Positions 16,947-25,942 of a stretch of 45,565 nucleotides of DNA are shown here, in pieces. Each line of letters begins with the position of its first letter. Position 1 is the first letter of the stretch. The stretch is from Bacteroidota bacterium (GTDB taxonomy: Bacteria; Bacteroidota; Bacteroidia; Bacteroidales; JADFUO01). The notes beneath the pieces are model-generated. The model saw only the letters and a program-made list of their open reading frames with translations, was not told the DNA's origin and ran no database searches. The translations under genes and the position numbers were made by a program. The stretch lies in contig JAUXFX010000003.1 of the NCBI GenBank assembly GCA_030622635.1, positions 1-45,565 on the forward strand, written 5' to 3'.

Positions 16947-18204
16947 TAAATGAAAAATCAATCGTTATTATAAAATGAAGCCCGTTATCTAAACCTATCC
17001 GAAAAGCTGTGAGCAACAAAAGAAACAAAATAATATATCCAATATTCAAGCTATACTTTCTTCGGATTTTTTTGTATATTTTATAGGGTTTTGCCATATC
17101 ATTAAAAAATACCGGAATTACCACAAAGGCAAGAGAGAAAAACATAAGAGTTTCGTAAGGATAATTAAAATTATTCGGAATTCTGATAATTATTAATATT
17201 AAGCTTCCAAGTAACCATGGAAGAAAAGCCTGGTTAAAAAGAAAAGTATTTCTTACACCCACTTTTACACGTTCAAGAGAATTAGAGGTGCTTAAAAATT
17301 TTGAAGTTGATTGATAACCTATTATTATTAAAATAAAGAATGCAATAAATATTAAAATAAATTTAAAAACTATTCCTAAATACAGCCATTCAACAACATA
17401 ACCAAAACCATCTGTTGTGACAATTCCGAGAATTAATGCACCTGCAAAATGATTGAAAGCATGTAGCGATATCCACAAAATAAAAAGTTTTTGTAAGCTC
17501 TTAAATCTTTTTAATTTAAAAAGATAATTAAAAAGGAACAGTCCGATTACCAAAGAAATAAATGGACCGGAAAAAGTGATAAAAATAATATTTAAACGTG
17601 ACCACAGTGGAGAAAGATCATCAAAATCAAGAGTAAAATAGTATAAAATGGAATCAATATTAAAAAGAGACGCACTTAAAATTACTGTAAGCTGGTAAAT
17701 GAAGTAAACTATAATATAAGAAATAATAAAAATTAAAGTTGAATTGAAAATATAATGATAGTTCTTTTTTAGTACGTTTTTTTGAATAATTTCTAAAACA
17801 ATTGCAAACAACTTATATTTTTCTTTGAGATTTTCAAGCCGTTCACTTGTATGAGGAACCCGGCTTTTCTTTTTTCTTTTTTTTGTTTCAGATTTTATTA
17901 ACTTTATATTTTCAAGTTCTTTTCTTTTATCCCTGTCTAAACGTTCACGCCTGTGTTTTGCCCTTATTCTTTTTCTTGCCTTTTCTTTCCTCTTCTTTTC
18001 GATACGCTCTTGTTTTCTTTGTGACCATTTACGCAAAAACAAGTCAAATGGATTTTTTGTTTTTTTATGCTTTTTTCTTCTTCTTTTTTTTATTTTTTTA
18101 ACAGGTTCATTTGTTTTTTCTTTTTCGTATAAATCTTGTACAGTAAATTTTGATTTTGTTTTTCTTCTATGATGACGGTTTAAAATTTTATCAAAAATAT
18201 TCAT
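16930..18204 (-). CDS. Polytopic membrane protein with a long basic N-terminal tail, function unknown
   Basis: The 424-residue protein falls into two parts. Residues 1-130 are extremely rich in Lys and Arg (for example KKIKKRRRKKHKK and KRKEKARKRIRAKHRR), would be cytoplasmic and might bind nucleic acid or acidic lipid. Residues from about 145 on carry some seven or eight hydrophobic segments separated by short loops. One segment contains SLHAFNHFAGALI, with two His spaced four residues apart, reminiscent of membrane metalloprotease helices, but the HExxH motif is absent. I do not recognise the family. The gene is divergent from the M23 gene across 59 bp; TAACTTTA on the minus strand (18233-18226) may be its -7 box. 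Confidence 0.75.
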   Translation of the reverse strand: MNIFDKILNRHHRRKTKSKFTVQDLYEKEKTNEPVKKIKKRRRKKHKKTKNPFDLFLRKWSQRKQERIEKKRKEKARKRIRAKHRRERLDRDKRKELENIKLIKSETKKRKKKSRVPHTSERLENLKEKYKLFAIVLEIIQKNVLKKNYHYIFNSTLIFIISYIIVYFIYQLTVILSASLFNIDSILYYFTLDFDDLSPLWSRLNIIFITFSGPFISLVIGLFLFNYLFKLKRFKSLQKLFILWISLHAFNHFAGALILGIVTTDGFGYVVEWLYLGIVFKFILIFIAFFILIIIGYQSTSKFLSTSNSLERVKVGVRNTFLFNQAFLPWLLGSLILIIIRIPNNFNYPYETLMFFSLAFVVIPVFFNDMAKPYKIYKKIRRKYSLNIGYIILFLLLLTAFRIGLDNGLHFIITIDFSFNVVPL

Positions 18205-18241
18205 TTTAGCAATTTTATTTTTCGGTAAAGTTAATAAAATT

Positions 18242-18249
18242 TATTTTTG
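18242..18249 (+). promoter_or_regulatory. -7 box for the M23 peptidase gene
   Basis: TATTTTTG followed by C fully matches TAnnTTTG and lies 15 bases before the ATG at 18264. The usual TTG element is not seen 19 bp upstream. Confidence 0.55.
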
Positions 18250-18263
18250 CAAAAAAAACCTTA

Positions 18264-20003
18264 ATGAATAATACAGAATTAATAAAAATAATTTTTTTTT
18301 CAATATTTTATTTATTTAGCAATTTAGCAGAAAGCCAGAATAAATATCCTCAATATTATTTCCGTTCACCTGTTGATTTTCCTGTCAAATTGTCGGGAAC
18401 TTTTGGCGAATTAAGAACAGACCATTTTCATTCGGGAATTGATATTAAAACCAACGGAAAGCAGGGAAAATTTATTTATGCAATTGCCGATGGTTATGTT
18501 TCAAGGATCAAAGTTTCTCCGTCAGGATTTGGAAAAGCTATTTATATTATTCATCCAAACGGGTATGTTTCGGTTTATGCCCATCTGAAAAAGTATAACA
18601 AAAAAATTGAAAAATTTGTCAGAGCAAAACAATATGAATGTGAGTTGTTTGCTATTCAGATTTTCCCTAAAAAAAATGGGTTTCCTGTTACAAAAGGAGA
18701 GATAATAGCTTTATCAGGAAATTCGGGAAGTTCAAATGGGCCTCATTTGCATTTTGAAATTAGAGAAACAAAAACCGAAATTCCAATAAATCCGTTGTTA
18801 TTTGGTATTGATGTGAAGGATTATGTTAAACCCAAGATCAGAACCCTGAAAGTTTATCCTTTTGATAGTAATAGCCGGGTTGACAGTAGTAGCTCCCCAG
18901 TTCAATATAAAGTTGTTGGTTGGGGACAATTACACCGTATAGAAAATTATGATACACTTGACATTTCGGGGAAGATCGGATTTGGCATTCAAACTTATGA
19001 TTTGCTTAATGATGTGAATAATAAGAACGGCGTGTATTCAATTGAACTTTATGTGGATTCGGTTTTGTATTATTCGCACAGCTTGGAAAAATTTTCATTT
19101 AATGAGTCGCGTTATATTAATAGTTTTATTGATTACAAGGAGTTTAAGCAGAATAAAAGACGAATTCAGAAGAATTATATTGACCCGAATAATAAATTAA
19201 GTATTTATGATAGTATTATCAATCGTGGCTGGGTCACTTTTTCAGATACATCATATCATAATATTACTTATATTGTTAAAGATGTTAAAAAAAATACTTC
19301 AAAGCTGCTTTTTACAATTAAAAGTCATTTATGTGAAAATAGTGATACTGTAATACATGATTCAACTTATGTTTCAGAGAATAGATTTTTATATGATACT
19401 GCAAACAGTTTTGAAAATGAAAAAATTAAAATTTACTTTCCTGAAAATAGTTTTTACGATTCTTTTAATTTTATTTATTCTGAATCCGAATCAATAGAAG
19501 AAGGTTTTTCAAAAGTTTATCATCTTCATAATGAATATACTCCTGTACATAAAAGATTTAAATTATCCATAAAAACGGATTCTTTACCGGAATTCCTAAG
19601 GGAAAAAGCTATAATTGTAAGACTGAATAAAAATGACGACCTAAGGACAAGAGGCGGAAAATGGAAGAACGGTTTCATAACAGCTAAAGTCAGGGAATTT
19701 GGAAGATATACTGTTGTTGTTGACACAATTGCTCCTGAAATAAAACCAGTAAATATTCATAATAAAAAGAAAATTTACAATTATAAAACTATTAAGATAA
19801 AGATTATTGATGATCTTTCAGGAATAAAATTTTATCGTGGCACAATGAACGACAAATGGATTTTAATGGAGTATGATGCTAAAAACGACCTTCTTACATA
19901 TTTTATTGATGACAGGATAAAAAAGGGAACTAACCTTTTTAAACTTGAGGTGAAAGATGAAAGAGGTAATTTGTCGGTTTATAAGGCGGTTTTGGATTAT
20001 TAA
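18264..20003 (+). CDS. M23 family (LytM-type) peptidoglycan endopeptidase
   Basis: M23 enzymes are zinc peptidases that cut peptide cross-links in peptidoglycan, or, when inactive, activate other hydrolases. A signal peptide covers about residues 1-24. The zinc ligands are complete: His56 and Asp60 in HSGID, then His163 in HLHFE with His161 and His107 (YAHL) as the other active-site histidines, so activity is expected. Between YAHL and GNSGSSNGPHLHF is a short insertion (111-140). The long C-terminal region (about 170-579) is beta-rich with no recognised domain and ends with Ig-like strands (IKIIDDLSGIKFYRG, LEVKDERGNLSVYKA). The protein is periplasmic. It is monocistronic, between divergent and convergent neighbours. 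Confidence 0.92.
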   Translation: MNNTELIKIIFFSIFYLFSNLAESQNKYPQYYFRSPVDFPVKLSGTFGELRTDHFHSGIDIKTNGKQGKFIYAIADGYVSRIKVSPSGFGKAIYIIHPNGYVSVYAHLKKYNKKIEKFVRAKQYECELFAIQIFPKKNGFPVTKGEIIALSGNSGSSNGPHLHFEIRETKTEIPINPLLFGIDVKDYVKPKIRTLKVYPFDSNSRVDSSSSPVQYKVVGWGQLHRIENYDTLDISGKIGFGIQTYDLLNDVNNKNGVYSIELYVDSVLYYSHSLEKFSFNESRYINSFIDYKEFKQNKRRIQKNYIDPNNKLSIYDSIINRGWVTFSDTSYHNITYIVKDVKKNTSKLLFTIKSHLCENSDTVIHDSTYVSENRFLYDTANSFENEKIKIYFPENSFYDSFNFIYSESESIEEGFSKVYHLHNEYTPVHKRFKLSIKTDSLPEFLREKAIIVRLNKNDDLRTRGGKWKNGFITAKVREFGRYTVVVDTIAPEIKPVNIHNKKKIYNYKTIKIKIIDDLSGIKFYRGTMNDKWILMEYDAKNDLLTYFIDDRIKKGTNLFKLEVKDERGNLSVYKAVLDY

Positions 20004-20068
20004 AGTAAAAATTGTGTAAGCAAGTATGAGATTCAGAACCGCTAACCAGCTTTAAAACAAAATGCAAA

Positions 20069-20089
20069 ATTTCCAATTTCCAATTTATA
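20069..20089. repeat. Heptamer units at the 3' end of the hydrolase gene
   Basis: ATTTCCA, ATTTCCA and ATTTATA are in phase. The last unit overlaps the hydrolase stop codon on the minus strand, as the similar tract at 26611-26708 does for its gene. Confidence 0.6.
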
Positions 20090-21440
20090 ACTTAAACCAC
20101 CCTTCTTTAAAATGTTTTTTTCTCGATTTGCATTTATCGGAAATTAATGAAAATTCAAGAACATTATCTTTTAAATTTATGCGGTAAGTTCCTTCAATTC
20201 CACTACATACATCTGAATCGGGTTTATAAAGAAAAATAATTTTATTTCCTTCAATTTTATAAGTGCCTTGGGTGCTTGCTGCAGATTCAACTGAAGGATA
20301 GTCAATAGTAAATGTTCCGTTGGAGTTTATTGTCAGCATGGCGCCGTCCATATTACTTACCCATGTTGTTTCAAATAAAAATTTGTTTTTGAAAACAGTT
20401 ACGGGTTTTGAATGTTTTTTTAGAAATGAGACCATCTTGGAATAAATTGTTTGCCATTCATTTCCGAACCAGAATAGATGTCCTAAGCCATCAAATGTAT
20501 AAAATTCGGCATTTGGGACGGTTTTAGCAACGAATTCACCATTATCAAATTCCACATCCCTGTCAACTTTACTTTGTGTGACAAGCGTGGGAACTTTTAT
20601 TTTTTCAAGGGGGTATCTCGGGATTTTTGCTGCATATTCAATTTCACTGTTTAATCCGGTTTTTCGTTTGCTCATTGGAGAAATCATATTAATTAATGCT
20701 TCTAATTTTTCAACCTCTTTAGGATCTTTCATGATTTCTTCGGCAAGTTGCTTTGTTTTATTTTTATCGTAAAAAGTTTCAAGCTGAAGATATTCATCAA
20801 ACAATGATACCGGAGTATATTTTACTGCCAGGTATTGTATCCATCCAGACAGATCACTACCAAATTTTGATAAGAACAATTTTCCCAAAAAGGAGTCTTT
20901 GGCTTTCTGACTTGGGAGATATTTTTTACTTACAGCATCCTGCATTATCAATCCTTTGCAGCGGCCGGGATGTCGGAGTGCAAACTGTAGTGCAGTGGGA
21001 CCGCCAAGAGATATTCCAAGCATAAATACTTTTTCTTTTATTTTAAGAGCATCCAGCAAAGCAGCCATCATGTCTGCCTGCTCTTCAAAAGCAGGCCCTA
21101 CATCTAATGGTGTGCGAAGGTATCCCGGACGAGACGGACAAAGCAATGTAAATCCTTCATCCACTAGATCTTTATACATGTAAATATTATCATAGCCTGT
21201 AGCCCCTCCATGCGAAATCAATATCACAGGTCCTTTGCCCATTTTGGCATACTCAACCGGACCAACTGAAGTTTGAATAATTTGACTCCCGTGTTCCAGA
21301 CTGCTGATCAAGTTGCTTTTCCATGAATAAAAACTGATGAGACCGGCAATGATCAATAGTATAATTATTGATAAAAGGATTAGCAATATCTTTTTTATTA
21401 TGCCTGTTTTTTTTTTTATAGCTTTTCTTTTTTTATTCAC
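20085..21440 (-). CDS. Membrane-anchored alpha/beta hydrolase with C-terminal lipocalin-like domain
   Basis: The 451-residue protein begins with a basic stretch and a transmembrane helix (about 16-40) that places the rest outside the cytoplasm. Residues 70-340 form an alpha/beta hydrolase: the nucleophile Ser144 in GISLGG, the oxyanion segment ISHGGATGYD near 75, an acid in KVDRDVEF (Asp293 or Asp295) and His321 in GLGHLFW. The triad is complete. The last 95 residues (TTWVSNMDGAMLTINSNG, TQGTYKIEGNKIIFLY) resemble small lipocalin-like beta barrels that test for lipid or ester groups. Such a fusion is not common. A carboxylesterase or lipase role is likely; the substrate is unknown. A copy of the dispersed repeat at 21441-21522 lies directly upstream of the start. 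Confidence 0.85.
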   Translation of the reverse strand: MNKKRKAIKKKTGIIKKILLILLSIIILLIIAGLISFYSWKSNLISSLEHGSQIIQTSVGPVEYAKMGKGPVILISHGGATGYDNIYMYKDLVDEGFTLLCPSRPGYLRTPLDVGPAFEEQADMMAALLDALKIKEKVFMLGISLGGPTALQFALRHPGRCKGLIMQDAVSKKYLPSQKAKDSFLGKLFLSKFGSDLSGWIQYLAVKYTPVSLFDEYLQLETFYDKNKTKQLAEEIMKDPKEVEKLEALINMISPMSKRKTGLNSEIEYAAKIPRYPLEKIKVPTLVTQSKVDRDVEFDNGEFVAKTVPNAEFYTFDGLGHLFWFGNEWQTIYSKMVSFLKKHSKPVTVFKNKFLFETTWVSNMDGAMLTINSNGTFTIDYPSVESAASTQGTYKIEGNKIIFLYKPDSDVCSGIEGTYRINLKDNVLEFSLISDKCKSRKKHFKEGWFKL

Positions 21441-21522
21441 AATTTATTTGTTATTTAAAATTTGTTATTTGGTGCTTTATTTCAAAATTTGTTTGACTTT
21501 ATAGATACAGACTAAATAATAC
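21441..21522. repeat. Solo copy of the right arm of the 25671-25929 palindromic element
   Basis: It aligns along about 80 bases with 25850-25929: both begin AATTTATTTGTTATTT, share TTTGTTATTTGGTGCTT, then TTTGACTTTA and end near GACTAA or CACTAA. No matching left arm is found nearby. It ends where the minus-strand hydrolase gene begins. Confidence 0.75.
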
Positions 21523-21583
21523 ACAATTATATTTTTCCGACTGCTAAATTAATATTTTCAGGGGAAAATAATAATTAAATTTT

Positions 21584-21604
21584 GAGTTCTGAATTCTTAA
21601 TTCT
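21584..21604. repeat. Heptamer units upstream of guaA
   Basis: GAGTTCT, GAATTCT and TAATTCT are in phase, in the leader region 70-90 bases before the guaA start. Confidence 0.55.
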
Positions 21605-21676
21605 AAATTTGTAAGTTTAATTGCTAATGGAATATAAGGCTGTAAAAAAATATTTAATTTAAAGAGTAATATCTCA

Positions 21677-23206
21677 ATGGAAGAAACAATAATAATCCTG
21701 GATTTCGGTTCACAATACACACAATTGATAGCTCGCAGAGTGAGGGAACTAAATGTTTATTGCGAGATACATCCTTTTAATAAGATTCCTGTAATTACTT
21801 CAAATGTCAAGGGTGTGATATTTTCCGGAAGTCCATATTCAATTATGGATATAGATTCTCCAAAACCCGGACTTGAATTGATTAAATCAAAAATACCTGT
21901 TCTCGGAGTTTGTTATGGTGCTCAATATATGGCTCATGTGGATGGAGGAGAAGTTCGGAAGTCAAAAAACAGGGAATACGGAAGGGCCAATCTTTTATAT
22001 ATTGATCGTAAAAGTCCTTTGCTTAAAGGAATTTCAAATGATAGTCAGGTTTGGATGTCGCATGGTGACACTATTCTAAGTATTCCTGAAAATTACGAAA
22101 TCATAACCAGCACAACTGATGTTAAAATTGCAGGATATCAGATTAAAAATGAAAAAACTTTTGGTATCCAGTTTCACCCGGAGGTTTATCATACACCAGA
22201 AGGAAGTGTTTTACTAAAAAATTTTATTGTTGATATTTGCGGCTGTTCTCAATCATGGACACCCGATTCGTTTATTAAATCAACAATAGATAATTTGAAG
22301 AAAAAAATTGGAAATGATAAAGTTGTTTTAGGTTTATCAGGTGGTGTTGATTCGTCGGTTGCAGCAATGCTGTTATATGAAGCTATTGAAGATAATTTGT
22401 TTTGCATTTTTATTGATAACGGCTTATTAAGGAAATTTGAGTTTGAAAGCGTTTTGGATCAATATAAAAATGTGGGTCTGAATGTAAAAGGTGTTAATGC
22501 AAAAGATCGTTTTCTGGATGCTTTGAAAGGGATTTCCGAGCCTGAGAAAAAAAGAAAAGTTATTGGTAATACATTTATTGAAGTTTTTGATGAAGAAGCT
22601 CATAAGATTGAAGATGTTGAGTGGCTGGCACAGGGAACGATTTATCCGGATGTTATTGAATCGATTTCGGTTAACGGACCATCTGCAACAATAAAATCCC
22701 ATCACAATGTAGGTGGGTTACCCGATTTTATGATTCTTAAAGTTATTGAGCCATTAAATTCTTTATTTAAGGATGAAGTTAGAAGAATAGGAAAAGCACT
22801 TGCTATGCCGCCAGAAATAATTGGCAGGCATCCTTTTCCGGGTCCCGGTATGGGAATAAGGGTTTTAGGTGAAGTAACCAGAGAGAAAGTTCGTATCTTG
22901 CAGGATGTGGATTTTTTATATATTGAAGGTCTGAAAAAATATGGCTTATATGATAAAGTATGGCAGGCAGCTGCAATCTTACTGCCTGTTCAGTCAGTAG
23001 GTGTGATGGGTGATGAAAGAACTTATGAAAATGTTGTAGCTTTGAGGGCGGTAGGTTCAACTGATGGTATGACTGCCGACTGGTCGCACCTTCCTTATGA
23101 CTTTCTGGCTAGGATTTCAAGTGATATTATTAATAAAGTGAAAGGTGTGAACAGAGTAGTTTATGATATAAGCTCAAAACCACCTGCTACTATTGAATGG
23201 GAATAA
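21677..23206 (+). CDS. guaA: GMP synthase (glutamine-hydrolysing)
   Basis: GuaA turns XMP into GMP using ATP and ammonia from glutamine. The 509-residue protein is full length. The class I glutamine amidotransferase domain has Cys79 in GVCYGAQ and His167/Glu169 in FHPEVYH. The synthase domain starts with the ATP-pyrophosphatase loop SGGVDSS at 221-227, and the dimerisation domain carries [17 protein letters not shown] and ends in [10 protein letters not shown]. The gene is complete and unremarkable. Its TAA stop codon (23204-23206) forms the first bases of an octamer repeat array, so the array begins exactly at the end of the gene. Confidence 0.98.
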   Translation: MEETIIILDFGSQYTQLIARRVRELNVYCEIHPFNKIPVITSNVKGVIFSGSPYSIMDIDSPKPGLELIKSKIPVLGVCYGAQYMAHVDGGEVRKSKNREYGRANLLYIDRKSPLLKGISNDSQVWMSHGDTILSIPENYEIITSTTDVKIAGYQIKNEKTFGIQFHPEVYHTPEGSVLLKNFIVDICGCSQSWTPDSFIKSTIDNLKKKIGNDKVVLGLSGGVDSSVAAMLLYEAIEDNLFCIFIDNGLLRKFEFESVLDQYKNVGLNVKGVNAKDRFLDALKGISEPEKKRKVIGNTFIEVFDEEAHKIEDVEWLAQGTIYPDVIESISVNGPSATIKSHHNVGGLPDFMILKVIEPLNSLFKDEVRRIGKALAMPPEIIGRHPFPGPGMGIRVLGEVTREKVRILQDVDFLYIEGLKKYGLYDKVWQAAAILLPVQSVGVMGDERTYENVVALRAVGSTDGMTADWSHLPYDFLARISSDIINKVKGVNRVVYDISSKPPATIEWE

Positions 23207-23251
23207 TGGAGTAATGGAGTAATGGAGTAATGGAGTAATGGAGTAATGGAA
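23204..23251. repeat. Octamer tandem array TAATGGAG
   Basis: Five exact copies of TAATGGAG and one variant (TAATGGAA) in a row, starting in the guaA stop codon. A purine-rich stretch follows to 23284. Exact identity of neighbouring copies suggests recent slippage or expansion. Confidence 0.95.
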
Positions 23252-23284
23252 ATAGGGAAATAAGGGGAATAAGGGAAATAGGGG

Positions 23285-23326
23285 TTTAGCCTTTTCACTT
23301 TAGCCTTTAGCCTTTTCACTTTAGCT
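23285..23326. repeat. Six phased heptamers TTTAGCC / TTTTCAC
   Basis: The unit order is A, B, A, A, B, A-like, with A being TTTAGCC and B being TTTTCAC. The mixture suggests that a 14-bp pair was duplicated along with single units. Confidence 0.9.
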
Positions 23327-23431
23327 TCCCCCTATACCATTTAACAATTTACCCTTAAAGCCACAAAATAGAAATTGATTATTTAGCTGATTAGTTGCTG
23401 ATTTTTTTTAATTCAAAAAAAATAATATAAA

Positions 23432-25675
23432 GTGAGAAAAAATATTGTTCTGTTAATTGTTTTTAGCTTTTTTATCGGAAACCTGATTTATGCCCAGGAA
23501 AATGTTCCGGTTACAAAAACCACTGTTGTTAAAAGCATTAATGGAAAAGATTATTATATGCACAAGGTAGAAAAAGGGCAAACATTATATTCTATTTCAA
23601 AAGTTTACAATGTTCCCATTGACGATATTATTTATGAAAACCCAGGTGCAAAATCAGGAATAATAATTAATCAGATTTTAAAGATACCTTTGGTTAGCCG
23701 TGAATCGGAAATATCAAAAACATTAAGCAGGAAAGATTTTGAATTTTTTTATCATGTAGCAAGGCGAGGTGAAAGATTTAAAGATGTTGCTGATATATAT
23801 ATGGTATCAGTTAATAATTTAAAAATGGCTAATCCTGATGTTGTTGAGCCGATGAAAGAAGGTGAATATGTAAAAATTCCAGTGGTTATTAAGGAATCCA
23901 AACCGGTAAAAACTTACGAGAAACCTAAAATAAAACATCAAAAACCTCCTGTAACTGATCAAAAACCTCAGGATATCAGTGATGATGAGTATATAAATCA
24001 TATTGTAAAAAAGGGAGAAAATCTATACAGGATTGCCTTATCATATAAAATCAGTATAGACAGTTTGAAAATTATTAATCCGGGTTTGTCTGAAAAACTG
24101 AAGATCGGACAGATTATAAAAATTCCGAAAAAAAAATCCGATAAGGGTTTCATCAATCATACGATTCAAAAAAGATCAAATGTAAAACGGATTGCAAAAA
24201 AGTATGATATGGATGTAATGGAAATACTTGAAATAAATCCTCTCGTTGATTATAAATTAAGAAAAGGGCAGATATTAAAAATTCCTGTTGAAGAAATTAT
24301 TTTGGATTCTGAAGCCTTATCCGATACTTTACCCGGAGATTTTATAAAAAAAGAAAAACTGCTGAATATAGATAGTATAAGGTGTAACCAAGCATTTAAA
24401 AATATTGAAAAAACCTATAATGTTGCCCTTATGCTTCCGTTTTATCTTGAAGAAGCTGATAGTCTGATTATTGAAGAACCTTTTGAAATTGATTATATCT
24501 TATCAGCAAAACCATTTAATTTTATACAGTTTTATGAAGGGTTTATGTTGGCGGTTGATTCATTAAAAAAATCAGGATTAAAATTACGCTTGTTTGTTTA
24601 TGATGTAGATCAAAATATTACAAAAACTATTAAAGTTCTGCAACAACCCGAATTAAGCACTATTGACCTGATTATCGGCCCTTTATACAGTAAGAGTTTT
24701 GCTTTGACATCAAATTTTGCTAAAATTTTTAATATAAAAATTGTAAATCCCTTATCAGGCAGAAATGAAATTTTGTATAACAATCCTCATGTTTATAAAG
24801 TTAATCCTTCACTAAATGCTCAAGCAGAACAGGTAGCAGAATTTATAAAAGAATATTATCCTGATGCAAAAATTATTTTTGCCCGCCATAATAAATACCG
24901 TGGAACTAAGGAAATTAACCGTTTTGAAAAAGCGTTAAAAAATGTAATGAACGAAAGCGTATTAATACCTAATGTTTTACTTTATAATATTTTAATAGAA
25001 TGTTCGGAAAATGATACTGCTTTGGTTGTAGGTGAATTAATGGAAAATGTTCAGGTTGAAGAAAATGTAATTTTTAGGGATCAACTGGAAAATTTATTAG
25101 ACGATAGTACAAGGTTCAGGAATTATATTACCGAAGTAATTTATGATCGCGACAGCATATATGGTGTTATTAATAATGCTTCGGTTGCCCGTGAAAATAT
25201 AATTTTAACTTTTACAAATGATAAAGTATTTGTTTTGGATTTCCTTACAAAGTTAAAAGTACTGAGAGATACTTTTGATATTAAAGTAATTGGTTTGCCT
25301 GTGTGGAATAAATTCAATGATATTGAAGCCGGGCTATTTATAAATTTAAAACTACATGTGTTTTCTCCAACTTACATCAATTATAATGAAGATAATACCA
25401 AAAACTTTGTTTTGGGATTTCGTTCAAAATATCGAACAGAACCACAGCAATATGCTTTTGAGGGATTTGATATCGCATTTTATTTTTTAAGTGCATTAAT
25501 GAAATTTGGAAAAGATTTTGATAATTGCCTGCCATATTTTTATCCGGGTTTATTACATACTAAATTAAATTTTGAAAGAAATTCACCTAACAATGGATAT
25601 GGAAATACTTATTGGAATATTTATAAATATGAGGATTATAAACTAAAGAAACTCCCAAATCCAGCATTCAATTAG
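23432..25675 (+). CDS. Four-LysM protein with type 1 periplasmic-binding fold
   Basis: The 747-residue protein has a GTG start and a signal peptide ending at YAQ (residue 22). Four LysM modules follow at about 42-86, 106-150, 188-232 and 240-285, each with the HxVxKGxTLYxIS-like opening and an LKIP-like end; they bind peptidoglycan. The second and fourth are divergent. From about 330 to the end the pattern matches a Leu/Ile/Val-type substrate-binding fold (YNVALMLPFYLEEAD, IDLIIGPLYSKSFA, YAFEGFDIAFYFL). The combination ties a ligand-binding domain to the cell wall. Proteins of this layout are seen in Bacteroidota, where the ligand is not known. No transporter genes are nearby. Its stop codon lies inside the left end of the palindromic element. 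Confidence 0.9.
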   Translation: MRKNIVLLIVFSFFIGNLIYAQENVPVTKTTVVKSINGKDYYMHKVEKGQTLYSISKVYNVPIDDIIYENPGAKSGIIINQILKIPLVSRESEISKTLSRKDFEFFYHVARRGERFKDVADIYMVSVNNLKMANPDVVEPMKEGEYVKIPVVIKESKPVKTYEKPKIKHQKPPVTDQKPQDISDDEYINHIVKKGENLYRIALSYKISIDSLKIINPGLSEKLKIGQIIKIPKKKSDKGFINHTIQKRSNVKRIAKKYDMDVMEILEINPLVDYKLRKGQILKIPVEEIILDSEALSDTLPGDFIKKEKLLNIDSIRCNQAFKNIEKTYNVALMLPFYLEEADSLIIEEPFEIDYILSAKPFNFIQFYEGFMLAVDSLKKSGLKLRLFVYDVDQNITKTIKVLQQPELSTIDLIIGPLYSKSFALTSNFAKIFNIKIVNPLSGRNEILYNNPHVYKVNPSLNAQAEQVAEFIKEYYPDAKIIFARHNKYRGTKEINRFEKALKNVMNESVLIPNVLLYNILIECSENDTALVVGELMENVQVEENVIFRDQLENLLDDSTRFRNYITEVIYDRDSIYGVINNASVARENIILTFTNDKVFVLDFLTKLKVLRDTFDIKVIGLPVWNKFNDIEAGLFINLKLHVFSPTYINYNEDNTKNFVLGFRSKYRTEPQQYAFEGFDIAFYFLSALMKFGKDFDNCLPYFYPGLLHTKLNFERNSPNNGYGNTYWNIYKYEDYKLKKLPNPAFN

Positions 25676-25929
25676 TGTCCGTCTATAAATTCCGAAAGTT
25701 TAAATAAATATTAAAAATCACAAATGACAAGCACCAAAATACAAAACTTGTCCGTACGAAGCAAAGCAAGTCCGTATGGATGGATAAATCTCAATGACCA
25801 AAATCTCAATATTCAAAGCTGTTTTGAACATTTGATCATTGATATTTGTAATTTATTTGTTATTTGTTATTTGTTATTTGGTGCTTCATTTTATGTAAAT
25901 CTTTGACTTTAAAGACAGGCACTAATTAA
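25671..25929. repeat. About 255-bp imperfect palindromic (MITE-like) element
   Basis: The left end TTAGTGTCCGTCTATAAA (25672-25689) matches the reverse complement of the right end, TTTAAAGACAGGCACTAA (25907-25924), at most positions. Inside, AATGACAAGCACCAAAAT (left) pairs with the reverse complement of TTATTTGGTGCTTCATTT (right), and near the centre CAATGACCAAA pairs with TTTGATCATTG. The right arm carries four exact TTATTTG heptamers (25853-25880). It fills the gap between the LysM gene and the MORN gene and encodes no protein. Target-site duplication is not obvious. Confidence 0.75.
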
Positions 25930-25942
25930 AATCTTTCAAGAA

